A DNA stretch of 64,000 nt from Macrostomum hystrix (lineage: Eukaryota > Platyhelminthes > Macrostomidae), in assembly GCA_950097015.1 (NCBI GenBank), contig CATNEN010000005.1:4393501-4457500 (forward strand), written 5' to 3'. Below are positions 60,215-64,000 of this stretch, piece by piece. The notes below the pieces were generated by a model. It had not been told where the DNA came from and ran no database searches. It saw nothing but the letters and a program-made list of their open reading frames with translations. Within the stretch, counting starts at the first letter, position 1. The number at the start of each line of letters is the position of its first letter. The position numbers and the translations under genes were made by a program.

Positions 60215-61372
60215 GCCTTCTGCACCCACCACCCCAATGTACACTAAGTTCTAGGCCTTCTGTACCCACCACCCCAATGTACACTAAGCTCTATGCCTTC
60301 TGCACCCACCACTCCAATGTACACTAAGGTCTAGACCTGATGGCACCCACCACCCCAATGTACACTAAGGTCTAGGCCTGATGGCACCCACCACCCCAAT
60401 GTACACTAAGGTCTAGACCTGATAGCACCCACCACGCCAATGTACACTAAGATCTAGACCTGATAGCACCCACCACCCCAATGTACACTAAGGTCTAGAT
60501 CTGATAGCACCCACCACCCCAATGTACACTAAGTTCTAGACCTGATGGCACCCACCACCCCAATGTACACTAAGGTCTAGACCTGATGGCACCCACCACC
60601 CCAATGTACACTAAGGTCTAGGCCTTCTGTACCCAACACCCCAATGTACACTAAGTTCTAGGCCTTCTGTACCCAACACCCCAATGTACACTAAGTTCTA
60701 GGCCTTCTGTACCCAACACCCCAATGGACACTAAGTTCTAGGCCTTCTGTACCCAACACCCCAATGTACACTAAGTTCTAGGCCTTCTGTACCCAACACC
60801 CCAATGTACACTAAGTTCTAGGCCTTCTGTACCCAACACCCCAATGTACACTAAGTTCTAGGCCTTCTGTACCCAACACCCCAATGTACACTAAGGTCTA
60901 GACCTGATGGCACCCACCACCCCAATGTACACTAAGTTCTAGGCCTTCTGTACCCAACACCCCAATGTACACTAAGTTCTAGGCCTTCTGTACCCAACAC
61001 CCCAATGGACACTAAGTTCTAGGCCTTCTGTACCCAACACCCCAATGTACACTAAGTTCTAGGCCTTCTGTACCCAACACCCCAATGTACACTAAGTTCT
61101 AGGCCTTCTGTACCCAACACCCCAATGTACACTAAGTTCTAGGCCTGATGGCACCCACCACCCCAATGTACACTAAGGTCTAGACCTGATAGCACCCACC
61201 ACGCCAATGTACACTAAGGTCTAGGCCTGATGGCACCCACCACCCCAATGTACACTAAGGTCTAGACCTGATAGCACCCACCACGCCAATGTACACTAAG
61301 ATCTAGACCTGATAGCACCCACCACCCCAATGTACACTAAGGTCTATGCCTGCTAGCACCCAGCACCATATT
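60215..61372. repeat. 40/41-bp minisatellite with two interleaved subfamilies
   Basis: About 28 copies beginning CCAATGTACACTAAG. One subtype continues GTCTAGACCTGATGGCACCC and is 41 bp; the other continues TTCTAGGCCTTCTGTACCC and is 40 bp. The 40-bp type forms two homogeneous blocks (about 60610-60900 and 60930-61130) inside 41-bp flanks. Confidence 0.95.
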
Positions 61373-62147
61373 ATGTACACAATAATCTAAACAAACTGAA
61401 ATCCAGTATAAAAGCTCCCATATTTGGGGCATTGTTTTTGATTAGAAAGTATTTTTATTCATTATCAATACTTAGACTGCTCGCTTGTTATAATCTCAAA
61501 CCAATTGCATTAGTACATATTTTTCTAGTTCACTTAGATTGCACTATAAATTGTGCGCTGTAACAATAGACAAATTTCTGATTGTTTGATGATTCTTTCT
61601 CTCTATACATTGAAAACTCAAGCGTATGAAGTTACTTAATCTAGTCCTTAAAATAAGACTTAATTTTCTGCTTAAAAAGTTTCCTATTTCTTTCTTCTAT
61701 GATAATATTCTGTATTTTAAGCAATAAATTTGTTCGTCAATTTATCAATCATGTTTGGATTTATAATTAAATATTTATTGTGATTTGAAGGGCAGAAACT
61801 GTTTGATATTTTCTGTAAATTATGTTTTTGCACAATAAAAGCGCTAACTCTTACTATCTATACATTTTATTTGCCTATTCGCTATTTAGAAAGTTATTAT
61901 AATAACTCTAACGTCTTCTTTGCTCCCAACCTGACTTTGCTTCGAATTTTTTGTGTTATTTAACTGCTTGTTTTTCCCTTTTAGTAGCAGATCAGACTAG
62001 CAAAAGCTTGCTGCTTAAGTGTCGTACTTACTGTTTTCTGTTTTTTATTATTGTCGATTCCGCGTTTCTTAGTTATATTCTAGATGAATAATATCAATGA
62101 TTGATATGTCACACAATTGTATATTAGATTTTAGCCCCACTTAGAAG
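61373..62147. other. AT-rich spacer
   Basis: No gene or repeat recognised. Confidence 0.45.
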
Positions 62148-62236
62148 CATCTGACGGCTGCGTACGGCTGTTCAGTCCATGGACTGGGGGACGCCACACC
62201 CACCCTCAATTACCCCAACTGATGCTGCTACCCATT
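62148..62236 (-). mobile_element. SINE family B fragment, minus orientation
   Basis: GAAGCATCTGACGGCTGCG, CTGTTCAGTCCATGGACTG, GACGCCACACCCACCCTC and AATTACCCCAACTGATGC match the body of the copies at 5485 and 30300. The tRNA-like head is missing. Confidence 0.75.
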
Positions 62237-62628
62237 TATCATTTTACTTAGGTTTAGTTAGAGATAATTAAAGACAAAATCAGTTGAATTAATTATTGAG
62301 TCAGCACTGGCGCAAATGCTTTTCTTTGTTATATAAATGTTTATGATTACATATACATATATATATTACGTATGCTTCTGAGCTAATTTAAATACACCAC
62401 TATTAGTTTACACTGTGTCTTGATTGTTACATTATTTTTTGCTAATTTCTATATCAAATAGCATACAGTCGAGTTAATTAGAGCACTGCAGAAATATTAT
62501 TCCTTTTGTACTCTTTATAATGTCTACTGGCATACGTATCTCATCTCGTAACTATGCATTACCTTCAAACATTCCTGTCTGTCGTGTCTTTATTTGTCCG
62601 TTTACATTATTCGCCCTTACAGCTGAGC
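62237..62628. other. AT-rich spacer
   Basis: No gene recognised; a short ATATAC stretch lies near 62350. Confidence 0.45.
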
Positions 62629-63172
62629 TTCCTCTCTCATCCCTCATCTCATCTCTCATCCTTTATCTAATCTCTCATCCCTCATCTCATCTCTCATCCC
62701 TTATCTTATCTCTCATCCCTAATCTCATCTCTCACCCTTTCTTATCTCTCATCCCTCATCTCATCTCTCATCCCTCATCTTATCTCTCATCCCTAATCTC
62801 ATCTCTCACCCTTTCTTATCTCTCATCCCTCATCTCTCATCCCTCATCTTATCTCTCATCCCTAATCTCATCTCTCATCTCGCTTCTCATCTCTCATCCC
62901 TTATCTCATCTCTCATCCCTTATCTTATCTCTTATCCCTAATCTCATCTCTCACCCTTTCTTATTTCTCATCCCTCATCTCATCTCTCATCCCTCATCTC
63001 ATCTCTCATCCCTAATCTCATCTCTCATCTCGCTTCTCATCTCTCATCCCTCATCTCATCTCTCATCCCTTATCTCATCTCTCATCTCGCTTCTCATCTC
63101 TCATCCCTTATCTAATCTCTCATCCCTCCTCTCATCTCTCATCTCGCTTTCTAGCTCACACCCCTCTTGTAA
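62629..63172. repeat. CTCATCTCATCTCTCATCCC minisatellite
   Basis: Irregular units of about 10 to 20 bp (TCTCATCCCT, CATCTCATCT, TATCTTATCT) with recurring markers CACCCTTTCTTATCTC and CATCTCGCTTCTCATC. Confidence 0.9.
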
Positions 63173-63588
63173 TCTCCCTTCTCACTCACAGGTTTAAATA
63201 GCTGGCATACGTGTTATAGTTGTCATGCTAGATCGACATTCGTAGCCTGCTTCCTCATTTATTTTCTTGTTTAAAAGGCTTAGCTATTTCTATTATAGTT
63301 GCCACACCCAGTTTGACATCCGTTTTCGTCCTCTCCCTCTATCTCCATCTCGTCTTATCAAATATTAGTTTTGTGCTATTCGAATCTCTTTAAGAACAAT
63401 CTCAATCAGCAAGGCGTGGTCAATCAAATTCTTTCAGCTGCTAGATATTTTCTGTTTTCTCATTCCTAGCCGCCTTGAAGCAATCTAGGCCAGTTTAAAT
63501 TAGTAGTTACTTTTCATGTCATTCGTTTTATTTGTTTAGTCTCTTTGTTAGATTTTTGTCAGAATTAGAAAATTTTCTTTCCTGTATC
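63173..63588. other. unique spacer
   Basis: No gene recognised. Confidence 0.45.
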
Positions 63589-64000
63589 GCCATTTTACTG
63601 TTACTCACCACTGTCAGTATCGCCATTCTACTGTCACTCTTCACTGTCACAGTATCGTAATTTTACTGTCACTCTTCACTGTCAGTATCGCCATTTCACT
63701 GTCACTCACCACTGTCACAGTATCGCCATTTTACTGTCACTCACCACTGTCACAGTATCGTCATTTTACTGTCACTCACCACTGTCACAGTATCGCCATT
63801 TTACTGTCGCTCACCACTGTCACAGTATCGTCATTTTACTGTCGCTCACCACTGTCACAGTATCGTCATTTTACTGTCACTCACCACTGTCACAGTATCG
63901 TCATTTTACTGTCACTCACCACTGTCACAGTATCGCCATTTTACTGACACTCACCACTGTCACAGTATCGTCATTTTACTGTCACTCACCACTGTCACAG
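63589..64000. repeat. 35-bp minisatellite running off the window
   Basis: About 12 copies of CAGTATCGTCATTTTACTGT followed by CACTCACCACTGTCA, with CGCC/CGTC variants; the leftmost units are shorter. The array continues past 64000. Confidence 0.95.

Overview
This is an animal nuclear genome window. It has GT-AG introns, intron-rich genes of purely metazoan families (Dscam, class IIa histone deacetylase, stomatin, ankyrin/Mab-21), tRNA-derived SINEs, and a very heavy load of minisatellites that covers roughly a third of the 64 kb by my count. An invertebrate, plausibly a flatworm or other spiralian, fits best. I cannot fix the species from the sequence alone.

Layout. 1-10417 (+): the 3' part of a Dscam-type cell-adhesion receptor, eleven exons that join in one frame. 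They encode the last two N-terminal Ig domains, four FN3, one Ig, two FN3, a transmembrane segment and a cytoplasmic tail ending in YEEI and TVV. 9.8-30 kb: a gene-free stretch with one minisatellite after another (15-, 18-, 20-, 21-, 29-, 44-bp and simple repeats), including one 29-bp family present as two inverted arrays. 31.0-32.4 kb (-): an intronless stomatin/band 7 gene. 35.4-38.8 kb: a 3.4-kb array of a 23-bp unit carrying GCCACCATGG. 40.0-40.8 kb: TATC microsatellites flanking a hammerhead-like motif. 43.3-48.6 kb (+): a five-exon gene for about 24 ankyrin repeats fused to a Mab-21/cGAS-type nucleotidyltransferase whose three acidic catalytic positions appear intact. 51.9-59.0 kb (+): a class IIa histone deacetylase (HDAC4/5/7/9 family) with MEF2-binding helix, 14-3-3 sites and complete catalytic domain. 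59-64 kb: AT-rich DNA and further minisatellites.

The four genes do not form a pathway or operon; they are ordinary independent eukaryotic genes. The best candidate for new biology is the ankyrin-Mab-21 protein, which looks like an animal cGAS-like receptor with a built-in ankyrin sensor or scaffold. The repeats are the other striking feature: they fill introns of Dscam and HDAC, include inverted pairs, and make long apparent ORFs on both strands that should not be read as genes. At least eight copies of one SINE family and four of a second are interspersed, several in opposite orientations within one gene.
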